This document shows positions 10,621 to 21,785 of a stretch of 64,000 nucleotides of DNA, one piece after another (within the stretch, counting starts at the first letter, position 1; each line of letters begins with the position of its first letter). The stretch covers positions 61,130,429 through 61,194,428 of the forward strand of contig JBCNJP010000006.1 in NCBI GenBank assembly GCA_039602395.1, given 5' to 3'. A program made the position numbers and the translations under genes. The notes under the pieces are model-generated. The model was not told the DNA's origin. It was given only the letters and a program-made list of their open reading frames with translations, and ran no database searches. This DNA is from Deinandra increscens subsp. villosa. Lineage: Eukaryota > Streptophyta > Magnoliopsida > Asterales > Asteraceae.

Positions 10621-12906
10621 TGTGACGCCCACTCCCAGACTTGGCCCTAGGAGCGGTCACGCATCGGATTTACTCATGAACACAAGGTACAACAGAGATA
10701 ACTAAAGCAGCGGAAATAAAAAAAACTTTTATTCATATGCCAAGTATTACATAGTAAGAGAGACAAATACAAAAGAGAAATAAACATCTCCACGCCAGTT
10801 TTCAGAAATGTCTTCTCTTGATAGCTTGACATTGTCTTGATAGTATATGCCACCTAGTTCCTGCTCACATCTCAGCCTTCCCTTTTCGATCCGAAGGTCC
10901 AGCCTCATCTGACATACATAACTTAACAAGTCAGCTTACGCTGGTGAGTTCTACGTTTTGGGAAAACTTTACCTTTCGAAGGTACTTAGGTTTGTCAAAC
11001 ATATTTCTGCAATTAGACAATCAAACACAAAGCATATAGCACATATATTCACATATTCTAACCTCGTGATTAGACTAACCTTCTGTTGCTTTGTCATCCT
11101 TGTCTCATATTAACTGTTATCTTAGGGAAATAGTGTTTCTATTTGCTTTACGAACACATCGTGTAGCAATGGTCCCTTTAGTTTTGACACTATATAGCTT
11201 TGACGCTATCTGGCTTTGACGCCGCTTAGCTTTGACGCTTTCTGGCTTTGACGCCGCTTGGTTTTGACACCATTGGGACAACACTATTTAACTTCTTGTT
11301 TCAGAAGTCCCTTACTTACCAATCGTTCCTTGATTACCATTCTTATTCTATTCTACTAGAAACATCGAAATGGCATTCTATATTTCCTCTACTCATCATC
11401 GTACAATCAATACATATAACAAGCAATTATAACAATTGAGAATATTTTCACACAACGTTATGTATATCAGCCCAACACGGTTTATTTTATATTAAATATC
11501 CATATTCCGAAACCCTAATTACCCATTTTTCTCGTTTCTATAGCAAAACTCATTTTTATTCAAAACCATCTTAGGGTATTATCCATTATGACATTTTATA
11601 ATATCCTTTAAAATGGCAAAGCTTAATTCAAAACCGTTTACTCGATTTGGGCAAAACAATGTCGTGAAAACCCTAATCTTGACCCGTTTCCAAAACTCAT
11701 ACCAAACCTTCACCAATTCTGAAATAAACTTAGGGCTTTCTTAAAACACATCAAATTAGGATTACCTACCAAAATTCAGGTCCTAATTCCCACCCGATCA
11801 TCCAATTTTACCCAAACAAGCTCAAGAACCCTAATTTGAGCATAGTTTTAAAAGTCATACTTAGAGATTGATTTAGCCAAAACTGAAAGTGGTTATTTTA
11901 GACCTTACCTAATAATGCTTGACTGCAGAAATTCGCTCTTTAACTCCTCACCGTTTGAGAGAATTTGATCGATGAAGCTTCTGCGTTTTCTAGGGTTTTT
12001 AGAGAGTTTTTGGATGAAGAAATCATAAATTGGTGATCAAATCTGATGAATTCGACCTCTATATATAGCCATGACCTGCGCCTTGATGCCTAGACACGTA
12101 CCCTAGTGACTAAGCTCTTGAAAACGACACGTGGATTGCTCAAAAAGTCGAAAACGTGGCTGCATTTGCGTCCAAATGAATTTTCTGCGACCTGTATGGC
12201 TCGCGTATCGCGCCAGGTGCCTTGCCACCCTTCGTGTACCGCCGGGCAAGTATGGGATAATGACAGTTTTGGTCCCTGTACTTTTTATTTGCATTTCAAC
12301 CCCCTAACTTCTACCAAACTGTTATTTTATGTACCGAACTATTATAAAACATGTTTAATAAAGTTTCTAAGTCTCGGGACACCCTCGATGATATACGTAT
12401 ATATACGTATATATATATATATATACACTTATATTTTTATATATATCTTTTGCTATTTTGCGTTCTAGCCCCTCAAACTTTTCAACACTTATTATTTCAT
12501 GTTATGGATCATATTAGGATATATTTTTACTATATCCTAAGCCTTAAATATCCATAATAGTTATAGATACGTATAATATCCGTATACGTTGATAACTTTA
12601 CATAGTTTACACTTTTGGCCCTTCTACTTTTCCGTTAACTATTAACACATTTATGTAACTTTCAAATCACACATATATCATCATATTATTTGTATAAACA
12701 TATATTTATCTCATATTTTACTTTCTTCACCGTTTAACTCATCCGTTTATACAAATTTCATCATTTTGGCCACTAAACACGTATTTCTAACACATGCAAT
12801 TTATCTAATGCATAGTTTACCATTTTTATCAATCAAACTTACGTATTGATATTATAGACACGTATTTACTATATATATCATGTACCTGTGAAATTGGGGT
12901 GTTACA
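10621..12906 (-). repeat. 3' LTR of the gypsy element
   Basis: 2286 bp, beginning TGTGACGCCC and ending GGGTGTTACA on the plus strand, so TG...CA in both readings. It contains a TATA-like TATATATA (12060-12067, minus sense), a TA/CG microsatellite near 12395-12427, and a 16-bp tandem array at 11197-11275. Short frames inside it are not genes. Confidence 0.97.
11197..11275. repeat. 16-bp tandem array with TTTGACG cores inside the LTR
   Basis: About five units alternate TAGCTTTGACGCTATC-like and TGGCTTTGACGCCGCT-like sequences. Each carries TTTGAC and most carry TGACG, the core recognised by TGA-type bZIP factors, while TTGAC is the W-box core. The array recurs at about 18437-18515 in the other LTR. 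In this element it lies downstream of the inferred TATA box, so a leader role is as possible as an enhancer role. Confidence 0.6.
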
Positions 12907-12925
12907 ACTCTCTCCCCCTTAAAAG
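12907..12925 (-). other. Polypurine tract of the gypsy element
   Basis: On the minus strand the bases just before the 3' LTR read AAGGGGGAGAGAGT, a purine run in the correct place for plus-strand priming of reverse transcription. Confidence 0.85.
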
Positions 12926-12946
12926 GGTTTCGTCCTCGAAACATGC

Positions 12947-15900
12947 TCAGCTCGAGAATAACTCAGGATGAGATTCTCTCATTTCATCTTCTCGTTCCCA
13001 AGTAGATTCCGAACCTTTTCTGTGCATCCACTGCACCCTGACCATCGGAATGGTCTTATTTCGGAGTTTCTTTTCACTGCGATCTAAAATCGCAACTGGC
13101 CTTTCCACATATGATAACTTTTCGTCTACCTCAATTTCATCTAAAGGTACTATTTCTGATTCATCATATACACACTTTCTTAGATAAGAAACATGGAATG
13201 TTGGGTGAATTCCAGACAATTCCCCAGGTAGATCTAACCGATATGCAACCTCACCTACACGTTCTACAATCTTAAAAGGTCCTACATACCTTGGGCCTAA
13301 CTTGCCCCTTTTTCGAAACCGAATAATACCTTTCCAAGGAGAAACTTTTAGTAACACATAGTCTCCAACTTGGAATTCAATTGGCCTTCTCCTCTTATCC
13401 GCATATGACTTTTGTCGATCTTGTGCCGCCTTTAATCGTGCCTTGACCACATCAAGATCTCGAGCCATATTTTCGACTACTTCTTTACTTCCTATTTCTC
13501 GTTGGCCAACTTCACCCCAACACACTGGAGTTCGACACTTTCTACCATACAACATCTCATAAGGAGGCATGCCAATACTAGCATGATAACTATTGTTGTA
13601 GGAGAATTCTGCTAGTGGTAGGTGACTATCCCAACTTCCTCCAAAGTCTATTATGCAAGCACGCAACATATCTTCTAGATTTTGTATCGTTCTCTCACTT
13701 TGTCCATCCGTCTGGGGATGATACGCCGTGCTAATATGTAACCTCGATCCCATATTCTTATGGAATTTCCTCCAAAATCGTGAAGTGAACCGAGTGTCTC
13801 TGTCGGAGACTATAGATACTGGCACCCCGTGTTTAGAGATGATCTCCTTAATGAACAAATTAGCTAATTCTTCAGAAGAAATCACCTCATGAATAGGCAG
13901 AAAGTGAGCACTCTTGGTTAGCCTGTCCACAATCACCCAGATGGTGTCATAACCTTTAGCTGTGCGAGGTAGCTTAGTTATGAAGTCCATCGTGATATGT
14001 TCCCACTTCCATTCAGGAATCTTCAAAGGTTGAAGCTTTCCATAAGGCTTTTGATGCTCAGCTTTAACCTTTGCGCAAGTCAAACACCTATTCACATATT
14101 GCATAACATTAAACTTCATACCTGGCCACCAATAGTCTCGTTTTAAGTCTTGGTACATCTTGGTTGCACCAGGATGAATTGAATAGCGTGACTTATGAGC
14201 TTCATCTAAGATCTTACCGCGAATCTCACCTAAAAGCGGTACCCACATTCGACCGTACCTAGTTTTAATTCCAAACTCGTTTTCTTCCAAGCTTCCTGCT
14301 TGGCCGACCATTCTTTCTTTCTTGATATTCTCATCCTTAAGGGCTTCATATTGGTCCTTACGAAGTTGGATAAGAAAGTCAGGAGTGATTACTAACTTAT
14401 ATGATTTCACCCGAAAAGAAGGAAGACTCTCCTTTCTGCTTAGAGCATCAGCCACTACGTTGGCTTTACCTGGATGATACATAATTTCACAATCATAGTC
14501 TTTAATCAACTCTAACCATCTACGCTGCCTCATGTTAAGATCTTTTTGTTCAAAGAAATATTTTAAGCTCTTATGGTCAGTATAGATAGTGCACTTAACT
14601 CCGTACAAATAATGCCTCCATATTTTGAGTGCAAACACAACGGCCGCCAATTCTAAGTCGTGAGTTGGATAGTTTGTCTCATGTGGTTTTAGTTGCCTTG
14701 ATGCGTATGCAATGACCTTGCCCTGCTGCATCAAAACACAACCTAAGCCTTGATAAGAAGCATCAGAGTACACTACCAAATCATCAGACCCATCCGGTAA
14801 GGATAACACTGGTGCCTGAGTCAATCTGGCTTTTAACTCCTCAAACGCACTCTGCTGACTAGGTCCCCATAAGAACTTAGTGTCCTTCTTGGTTAGCTTA
14901 GTTAGTGGCGTTGCAATCTTCGAAAAATTTTGAATAAATCTACGATAATAGCCGGCAAGTCCTAAGAAACTACGAATCTCCGAAGGCGTCTTAGGTGGCT
15001 TCCAACTCATTATCGTCTCAATCTTTGCTGGATCTACAAGGAAGCCATCCGCGTTTATCACATGACCAAGGAACTGGACTTCCTTAAGCCAAAACGCACA
15101 TTTTGAAAACTTGGCATATAGCTTTTCCTTCCTTAAGGTCTCTAGAACCTCTTTTAAATGCAGCGCGTGATCCTGCTCATTCCTGGAATAAATTAAGATG
15201 TCATCTATGAACACAATTACGAATCGGTCCAACATAGGTCGACACACTCTATTCATAAGATCCATGAAAGCTGCAGGGGCATTGGTCAACCCAAATGACA
15301 TTACCAGAAATTCATAATGACCATAACGCGTGCGAAAAGCTGTCTTTTCGATATCTTCATCCCTAATCTTAAGCTGATGATACCCTGACCTTAGATCTAT
15401 CTTAGAGAACCAACTCGCTCCTTGTAGCTGGTCGAATAAATCGTCGATCCTAGGCAAAGGATATTTATTCTTAATGGTTAGCTTATTTAGATCCCTATAG
15501 TCGATGCACATTCTCATGCTTCCATCCTTCTTTTTGACAAAAAGAACTGGAGCACCCCAAGGTGAGATGCTTGGCCTTATAAACCCTTTGTCAAGCAAGT
15601 CTTCTAATTGTGACATCAACTCTTTCATCTCTGATGGAGCTAACCTATAAGGTGACTTCGCTACGGGTTGGGCTCCTGGCACTAAGTCGATCCTAAACTT
15701 TATCTCTCGATCGGGAGGAATGCCAGGTAGTTCTTCTGGAAACACGTCTGGAAATTGGCATACTACCGGCACATCTTTTAGCTCCCTAGTCTTCACCCTC
15801 GAATCGATAGCATAAGCAAGGTACGCCTTGCATCCTCGTCTTATGAACTTATGTGCCTTGATCATTGAAATGATCTCTACTGCTGAGCTATCACGATCCC

Positions 15901-17047
15901 CATAAATTGATATGATTTGCCCAGTTGGCGTTCGAAGTTGAACCTTCTTTTGGTTACAGATAATTTGTGCATCGTTCTCTGCAAGCCAATCCATTCCTAA
16001 CACAACATCAAAACCTCCTAACGCCATAGGGAATAACTTAATAGGTAGTTTGTACCCTTCTAGCTCTATTAGGCAGTTATCTACTACCTCAGTAATCCTA
16101 ATACTTTTACCTGAGGCAATCTCGACCTCGAATGGTCTATTAGTCCTAACAGTTGGTCTGTCAATTAGCTCACAGAATTCATGCGAAACAAAACTCCTAC
16201 TAGCACCAGAGTCAAATAACACAGAAGCAGGCACATTATTAACGAGAAACGTACCTGAAACTACATCGGGTGTTATCTTGGCTTCGGTGGTAGTCAGGGT
16301 ATAAGCTCTACCCTTTGCCTTTGGAGCCTCTTTCGCCTTTGGTGGTTCTGAATTCTTGACCAACTTGGGGCAGTTTGTCCTGATATGATCAGGGCTTCCA
16401 CATTCGAAACACTTCCTTGGATCAGTACAACGATTGGCAAAGTGACCTTCCTTCCCGCACTTATAGCAGCCAGTCGTCATTGACCTACACTCTCCATAGT
16501 GATACTTATTACACTTGTTACACAAGGGCTTGCTGCCCTTTGATCCATTCTTTTGCTTTTTGTGGTGACCCCTGTCATTCTTCTTTGAACCTTCAGCCGT
16601 CTCTGTCCACTTTCTCTTAGACTCCTCTGGTCTACCTCCTGCTCCGAACATCTCACTATAGAGATTGGAGCTTAGATTCACCGTTGCCTTGAACGTTCTA
16701 GGCTCAATAGCCTTAATGAATTCCCTAACTCGGTCAGGGAGGCCTTGGACGTATCGTTTCACCCTTTGAGCTTCAGGAGTGACTAATGCAGGCAACAATC
16801 TTGCCATAGCATTGAACTTGGACGTATATTCCCGATGCGTCATGTTTCCAACTTTGAGCAACAAAAAGTCCTTCTCCAACTGATCCAACTCTCCCCTAGG
16901 GCAGAAATCTTCAAGGACTAACTTTTTCAAGTCGTCCCACTTCATTGCAGCGATAGCTGCACTCCCTTCAGTCTGCTTAACCATTCCCCACCAGTGCAAT
17001 GCTTCAGATACAAACGAGTGAGCGGCGTACTTTGATCTTCTCTGCAC
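12947..17047 (-). CDS. gypsy Gag(C-terminal)-Pol polyprotein: CCHC, PR, RT, RH, IN, chromodomain-like
   Basis: Retrotransposon polyprotein for packaging, processing, reverse transcription and integration. In this 1366-residue frame I see the rest of Gag (1-160), two CCHC knuckles (CYKCGKEGHFANRC about 194-207; CFECGSPDHIRTNC about 213-226), protease FDSGAS (about 278-283), RT with FIDDILIYS (about 614), RNase H (VVYSDAS about 759; later TDHKS and DALSR), and integrase with an H-H-C-C zinc region (His951, His958, Cys988, Cys991) and D,D,E at Asp1021, Asp1082, Glu1118. The C-terminus (about 1310-1366, MVRVQWMHRKGSESTWERE) resembles a chromodomain, as in Tekay. No stop interrupts it. The first codon is GTG and directly follows a TGA, so the frame is not an independent gene. 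It is the continuation of Gag after a frameshift. Confidence 0.95.
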   Translation of the reverse strand: MQRRSKYAAHSFVSEALHWWGMVKQTEGSAAIAAMKWDDLKKLVLEDFCPRGELDQLEKDFLLLKVGNMTHREYTSKFNAMARLLPALVTPEAQRVKRYVQGLPDRVREFIKAIEPRTFKATVNLSSNLYSEMFGAGGRPEESKRKWTETAEGSKKNDRGHHKKQKNGSKGSKPLCNKCNKYHYGECRSMTTGCYKCGKEGHFANRCTDPRKCFECGSPDHIRTNCPKLVKNSEPPKAKEAPKAKGRAYTLTTTEAKITPDVVSGTFLVNNVPASVLFDSGASRSFVSHEFCELIDRPTVRTNRPFEVEIASGKSIRITEVVDNCLIELEGYKLPIKLFPMALGGFDVVLGMDWLAENDAQIICNQKKVQLRTPTGQIISIYGDRDSSAVEIISMIKAHKFIRRGCKAYLAYAIDSRVKTRELKDVPVVCQFPDVFPEELPGIPPDREIKFRIDLVPGAQPVAKSPYRLAPSEMKELMSQLEDLLDKGFIRPSISPWGAPVLFVKKKDGSMRMCIDYRDLNKLTIKNKYPLPRIDDLFDQLQGASWFSKIDLRSGYHQLKIRDEDIEKTAFRTRYGHYEFLVMSFGLTNAPAAFMDLMNRVCRPMLDRFVIVFIDDILIYSRNEQDHALHLKEVLETLRKEKLYAKFSKCAFWLKEVQFLGHVINADGFLVDPAKIETIMSWKPPKTPSEIRSFLGLAGYYRRFIQNFSKIATPLTKLTKKDTKFLWGPSQQSAFEELKARLTQAPVLSLPDGSDDLVVYSDASYQGLGCVLMQQGKVIAYASRQLKPHETNYPTHDLELAAVVFALKIWRHYLYGVKCTIYTDHKSLKYFFEQKDLNMRQRRWLELIKDYDCEIMYHPGKANVVADALSRKESLPSFRVKSYKLVITPDFLIQLRKDQYEALKDENIKKERMVGQAGSLEENEFGIKTRYGRMWVPLLGEIRGKILDEAHKSRYSIHPGATKMYQDLKRDYWWPGMKFNVMQYVNRCLTCAKVKAEHQKPYGKLQPLKIPEWKWEHITMDFITKLPRTAKGYDTIWVIVDRLTKSAHFLPIHEVISSEELANLFIKEIISKHGVPVSIVSDRDTRFTSRFWRKFHKNMGSRLHISTAYHPQTDGQSERTIQNLEDMLRACIIDFGGSWDSHLPLAEFSYNNSYHASIGMPPYEMLYGRKCRTPVCWGEVGQREIGSKEVVENMARDLDVVKARLKAAQDRQKSYADKRRRPIEFQVGDYVLLKVSPWKGIIRFRKRGKLGPRYVGPFKIVERVGEVAYRLDLPGELSGIHPTFHVSYLRKCVYDESEIVPLDEIEVDEKLSYVERPVAILDRSEKKLRNKTIPMVRVQWMHRKGSESTWEREDEMRESHPELFSS

Positions 17048-17412
17048 TCACTGATCTCAATAACTGCTTCCATCTCATGAATCCATTCGAAGGTAGCTAT
17101 TGCGTCCTTCTTGCCATCATACAAAGGGGGTTTACAACCACTGAATGTCTTGAAAGAACATCCTCTACCTCCTTGTCCTTCCTCCATATCCTCTGGGTCA
17201 TTCCTATTCCCGTTGTTATTTCCTCCACCTCCCGTCCCGTTAGTTCCACCAACGCCTCTTTGGACTTGGGCTATTGCTTGCGCGATAATAGCCGCTACTT
17301 GTTCGCTAGTGAACGTATTAGCTTCGATGTTAGCTTCGGGCTCGGGATTTGCTCGCGTGATTCTCCTAACTATTCTACCGTCGTTGTCATTTCCACGACT
17401 TCCTCTAGCCAT
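16942..17412 (-). CDS. gypsy Gag N-terminal part, frameshifted against the rest
   Basis: Starts at ATG 17412 (MARGSRGNDNDGR) and encodes the N-terminal Gag region, including FKTFSGCKPPLYDG and FEWIHEMEAVIEIS, typical of plant gypsy Gag. After ...ECREDQ, near 17037, the reading frame should pass to KYAAHSFVSEALHWW but that lies in a different frame (the 12947-17047 frame). A short deletion there is the simplest explanation. Residues after the break (STPLTRLYLKH...) are out-of-frame. Programmed frameshifting inside Gag is not expected for this lineage, so a null mutation is more likely. Confidence 0.85.
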   Translation of the reverse strand: MARGSRGNDNDGRIVRRITRANPEPEANIEANTFTSEQVAAIIAQAIAQVQRGVGGTNGTGGGGNNNGNRNDPEDMEEGQGGRGCSFKTFSGCKPPLYDGKKDAIATFEWIHEMEAVIEISECREDQSTPLTRLYLKHCTGGEWLSRLKGVQLSLQ

Positions 17413-17841
17413 TTCCTACATTAAGATGAGTGACATTTTAGGTTTTATGTGACGTAGAGTTTCCAAGTTTTGAATACATGATAAACAGATAAGCGCAGAC
17501 GTCAATACGTTTATTTATATATAATGTCTTCAAAACTTATCTTCATCTATTCACATGCATCCTTTGTGTCCACATCCTAGTATCAAATAAACTTTCTCGC
17601 ACTTGGCCATATAATAACCAGTGCTTAGGGTATACTTATATAGTTAATACCAAATTGCAGTAGCTAATTGCAATTGGGTATTTTCCATACTCATATATCC
17701 TAAGTCCCTGTCCATTATATTCCTAATGCACATTCTACCCATGGGCATAGCTATCAATACTGGCATTTGTCTCATCTTACTTGGCTTCCCCAGAGTCCTA
17801 GTTTAAGTCTAGACACCGCAATAGTATCTAAATCTCTTAAA
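17413..17841 (-). other. gypsy leader between primer-binding site and gag
   Basis: About 430 bases of non-coding leader. No structured feature stands out. Confidence 0.7.
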
Positions 17842-17861
17842 CCATGGCTCTGATACCAACT
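17842..17861 (-). other. Primer-binding site for tRNA-iMet
   Basis: Directly next to the 5' LTR the minus strand reads TTGGTATCAGAGCCATGG. TGGTATCAGAGCC is complementary to the 3' end of initiator methionine tRNA, the usual primer for plant gypsy and copia elements. Confidence 0.95.
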
Positions 17862-20150
17862 TGTGACGCCCACTCCCAGACTTGGCCCTAGGAGCGGTCA
17901 CGCATCGGATTTACTCATGAACACAAGGTACAACAGAAATAACTAAAGCAACGGAAATAAAAAAACTTTTATTCATATGCCAAGTATTACATAGTAAGAG
18001 AGACAAATACAAAAGAGAAATAAACATCTCCACGCCAGTTTTCAGAAATGTCTTCTCTTGATAGCTTGACATTGTCTTGATAGTATATGCCACCTAGTTC
18101 CTGCTCACATCTCAGCCTTCCCTTTTTGATCCGAAGGTCCAGCCTCATCTGACATACATAACTTAACAAGTCAGCTTACGCTGGTGAGTTCTACGTTTTG
18201 GGAAAACTTTACCTTTCGAAGGTACTTAGGTTTGTCAAACATATTTCTGCAATTAGACAATCAAACACAAAGCATATAGCACATATATTCACATATTCTA
18301 ACCTCGTGATTAGACTAACCTTCTGTTGCTTTGTCATCCTTGTCTCATATTAACTGTTATCTTAGGGAAATAGTGTTTCTATTTGCTTTACGAACACATC
18401 GTGTAGCAATGGTCCCTTTAGTTTTGACACTATATAGCTTTGACGCTATCTGGCTTTGACGCCGCTTAGCTTTGACGCTTTCTGGCTTTGACGCCGCTTG
18501 GTTTTGACACCATTGGGACAACACTATTTAACTTCTTGTTTCAGAAGTCCCTTACTTACCAATCGTTCCTTGATTACCATTCTTATTCTATTCTACTAGA
18601 AACATCGAAATGGCATTCTATATTTCCTCTACTCATCATCGTACAATCAATACATATAACAAGCAATTATAACAATTGAGAATATTTTCACACAACGTTA
18701 TGTATATCAGCCCAACACGGTTTATTTTATATTAAATATCCATATTCCGAAACCCTAATTACCCATTTTTCTCGTTTCTATAGCAAAACTCATTTTTATT
18801 CAAAACCATCTTAGGGTATTATCCATTATGACATTTTATAATATCCTTTAAAATGGCAAAGCTTAATTCAAAACCGTTTACTCGATTTGGGCAAAACAAT
18901 GTCGTGAAAACCCTAATCTTGACCCGTTTCCAAAACTCATACCAAACCTTCACCAATTCTGAAATAAACTTAGGGCTTTCTTAAAACACATCAAATTAGG
19001 ATTACCTACCAAAATTCAGGTCCTAATTCCCACCCGATCATCCAATTTTACCCAAACAAGCTCAAGAACCCTAATTTGAGCATAGTTTTAAAAGTCATAC
19101 TTAGAGATTGATTTAGCCAAAACTGAAAGTGGTTATTTTAGACCTTACCTAATAATGCTTGACTGCAGAAATTCGCTCTTTAACTCCTCACCGTTTGAGA
19201 GAATTTGATCGATGAAGCTTCTGCGTTTTCTAGGGTTTTTAGAGAGTTTTTGGATGAAGAAATCATAAATTGGTGATCAAATCTGATGAATTCGACCTCT
19301 ATATATAGCCATGACCTGCGCCTTGATGCCTAGACACGTACCCTAGTGACTAAGCTCTTGAAAACGACACGTGGATTGCTCAAAAAGTCGAAAACGTGGC
19401 TGCATTTGCGTCCAAATGAATTTTCTGCGACCTGTATGGCTCGCGTATCGCGCCAGGTGCCTTGCCACCCTTCTCGTACCGCCGGGCAAGTATGGGATAA
19501 TGACAGTTTTGGTCCCTGTACTTTTTATTTGCATTTCAACCCCCTAACTTCTACCAAACTGTTATTTTATGTACCGAACTATTATAAAACATGTTTAATA
19601 AAGTTTCTAAGTCTCGGGACACCCTCGATGATATACGTATATATACGTATATATATATATATATATATACACTTATATTTTTATATATATCTTTTGCTAT
19701 TTTGCGTTCTAGCCCCTCAAACTTTTCAACACTTATTATTTCATGTTATGGATCATATTAGGATATATTTTTACTATATCCTAAGCCTTAAATATCCATA
19801 ATAGTTATAGATACGTATAATATCCGTATACGTTGATAACTTTACATAGTTTACACTTTTGGCCCTTCTACTTTTCCGTTAACTATTAACACATTTATGT
19901 AACTTTCAAATCACACATATATCATCATATTATTTGTATAAACATATATTTATCTCATATTTTACTTTCTTCACCGTTTAACTCATCCGTTTATACAAAT
20001 TTCATCATTTTGGCCACTAAACACGTATTTCTAACACATGCAATTTATCTAATGCATAGTTTACCATTTTTATCAATCAAACTTACGTATTGATATTATA
20101 GACACGTATTTACTATATATATCATGTACCTGTGAAATTGGGGTGTTACA
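17862..20150 (-). repeat. 5' LTR of the gypsy element
   Basis: 2289 bp with the same TG...CA ends as the other LTR. The TA microsatellite near 19637-19669 is 4 bp longer than its partner, and CTCGTACCG replaces CGTGTACCG near 19474. This copy would drive transcription leftwards; the matching TATA-like box is at about 19300-19307. Confidence 0.97.
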
Positions 20151-21636
20151 AATACACAAAAAATATTTCAGCTATCAACATTCTGTATACTTAAACAGAA
20201 ATTAAGACAACAAAGCATCTATTCAAACATCCATAATAAATAAAAGCTATATAACCACCAAAGGAAAAAACTATATAAACAACTACACTATAAGCAACCA
20301 ATGTGAAGATAAGTGATATAATCTGCTCATGTGAGTTTATAAATAATAAAAAATAAAGATCCAAAAACCATGTATCCTACCACTAATAGCCACTAATAGA
20401 TGGGACATCCAAACACTACAAATTGATTAGATATGGGTGTCCAAAGACTACAAAATTAATGGTTTTGGAGACGGAGAAGGGTTGTTATGGTTATGATGTT
20501 TAATTATTATGGAGAAGTCAAACATTTTAATTGCATATATTATCTATAAGTTGTATTCCTATGTAACAGTTTCAAATTAAATGGCATGAAATGTCTATTA
20601 TAAAATATTAAAATGTGGCATTAAGTGTCTATTATAATTGCCCCAGAAGTCAGATACTCAGATAAAATGGTATATATCTTTTAACCATATACCCTGTGAT
20701 TTTAAGAAATTTTGTTCCTATATTGACTTTAATTTCGGGTGTCATATTTGTTTTTGGTATTTGAGTCTTAAACCGTGTAACCTTCTTGTATAACTTGGCT
20801 ATGTTTTAATAGGTATAAAGGAAGAGGTGGTCAGATTAGTACTAAAATATCTTTGTGTCCAGTAAATCCAGACAACAGTTGATACCAAGGAAAACTCAAT
20901 AAGATAAAAGAAAAAACATAAGGATAAACGGAACGAAAAATAAAAGTTCAATATTTCTTTATGCGATGCAAGTCTGTATCAAATTTGTAACTCATTCAAA
21001 GAAGTTGAGATAAGTGTGGCAAATGCAGGTGAAATTAATTAAGCCTTAAGTTGACAAAGTTTAGTCAAAGTAAGCTCTGAAGTCTTTTTTATAGCTAACA
21101 TGATAACATATTGGAAAAAATATACATGAAATCTGTCATTTGAAACTATACCAACATGCATCTGACCTAATATGTTATTGATATGATTTGGAAAAACCCA
21201 GATTTTTAACTGTTTCCTCTTATCTTTCTTATTTGAAATCAAGTCCAGTAAAGTTTCGAATAGCATCTGAATCTTTAAAGTTTCAAATGGAAGGGTTGGG
21301 TCTAAATTGCAATTCGCTGCAAGTTTTAATTTTTATGCAAAACTCTTTAACAAATGAAAGAGTACCTATACAATTGAAACCGAAATCAAGTCATTCTAGG
21401 CAGTAACACAGTTCGTATACACCACACACAAAGACAACGTACATAAAAAAGGAGAAACAAAGTGAATACCTATAACCTCTCAAAGAGCTAGAACTGGTTG
21501 TAAATTCTATTTAAAACCTAAACACTCAACAGTAGAAACACACATACCTGCAGACGTGGTGAAATGGATAGCAAGAAACCTACAATCGCACACCACATAA
21601 AAAAAAACAACGAAAATAAAACCTAGAAATACACGT
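20151..21636. other. Helitron interior, no gene recognised
   Basis: AT-rich intron-like DNA to the right of the retrotransposon. I see no coding region, repeat array or RNA gene here. Confidence 0.5.
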
Positions 21637-21785
21637 ATGTACTCTGAATCAAGCGACTCGATCGGGCAAACATTGGAACCAATCTAAGACTACCAAATCG
21701 TCCGCCACGGCCACCACCGAATCGATCGACACCATCCCTTCCACCTCTGAATCCATCGCCGCCATAACTAAAACTACCAAATCCG
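21637..21785 (-). pseudogene. Captured exon encoding an RGG/glycine-rich segment
   Basis: On the minus strand an acceptor-like ATTATGCAG precedes a frame reading SGFGSFSYGGDGFRGGRDGV then DRFGGGRGGRFG, an RGG-box style RNA-binding segment. The frame then runs to a stop at about 21628. Upstream (21850-22090) is leader-like sequence with CCCTAA and GA-rich stretches. There is no complete gene, so it looks like the first coding exon and leader of a host RNA-binding protein gene taken up by the Helitron. Which RGG protein cannot be decided from a low-complexity segment. Confidence 0.45.

Larger units (their letters stand above)
10621..20150 (-). mobile_element. Full-length Ty3/gypsy LTR retrotransposon (Tekay/Del-like), young insertion
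   Basis: Complete element in minus orientation: 5' LTR 17862-20150, primer-binding site, gag, pol, polypurine tract, 3' LTR 10621-12906. A perfect 5-bp target duplication AATAC flanks it (10616-10620 and 20151-20155). Domain order is Gag, CCHC knuckles, protease, RT, RNase H, integrase and a C-terminal chromodomain-like segment, which is Ty3/gypsy order and fits the Tekay chromovirus lineage. By eye the LTRs differ at about five positions plus two length changes in simple repeats, so insertion was recent. The gag frame is interrupted near 17037, so this copy may be defective despite its age. Confidence 0.97.

Noticed and set aside
12106..12468. 120-codon plus-strand frame in the LTR, repeated in the other LTR at 19346
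   Set aside because: It runs through a TA microsatellite, has no domain, and is present only because the LTR is duplicated.
17047..17047. Independent Pol gene starting at this point
   Set aside because: The codon is GTG directly after a TGA, and the sequence is mid-Gag, so it is a frameshifted continuation, not a start.
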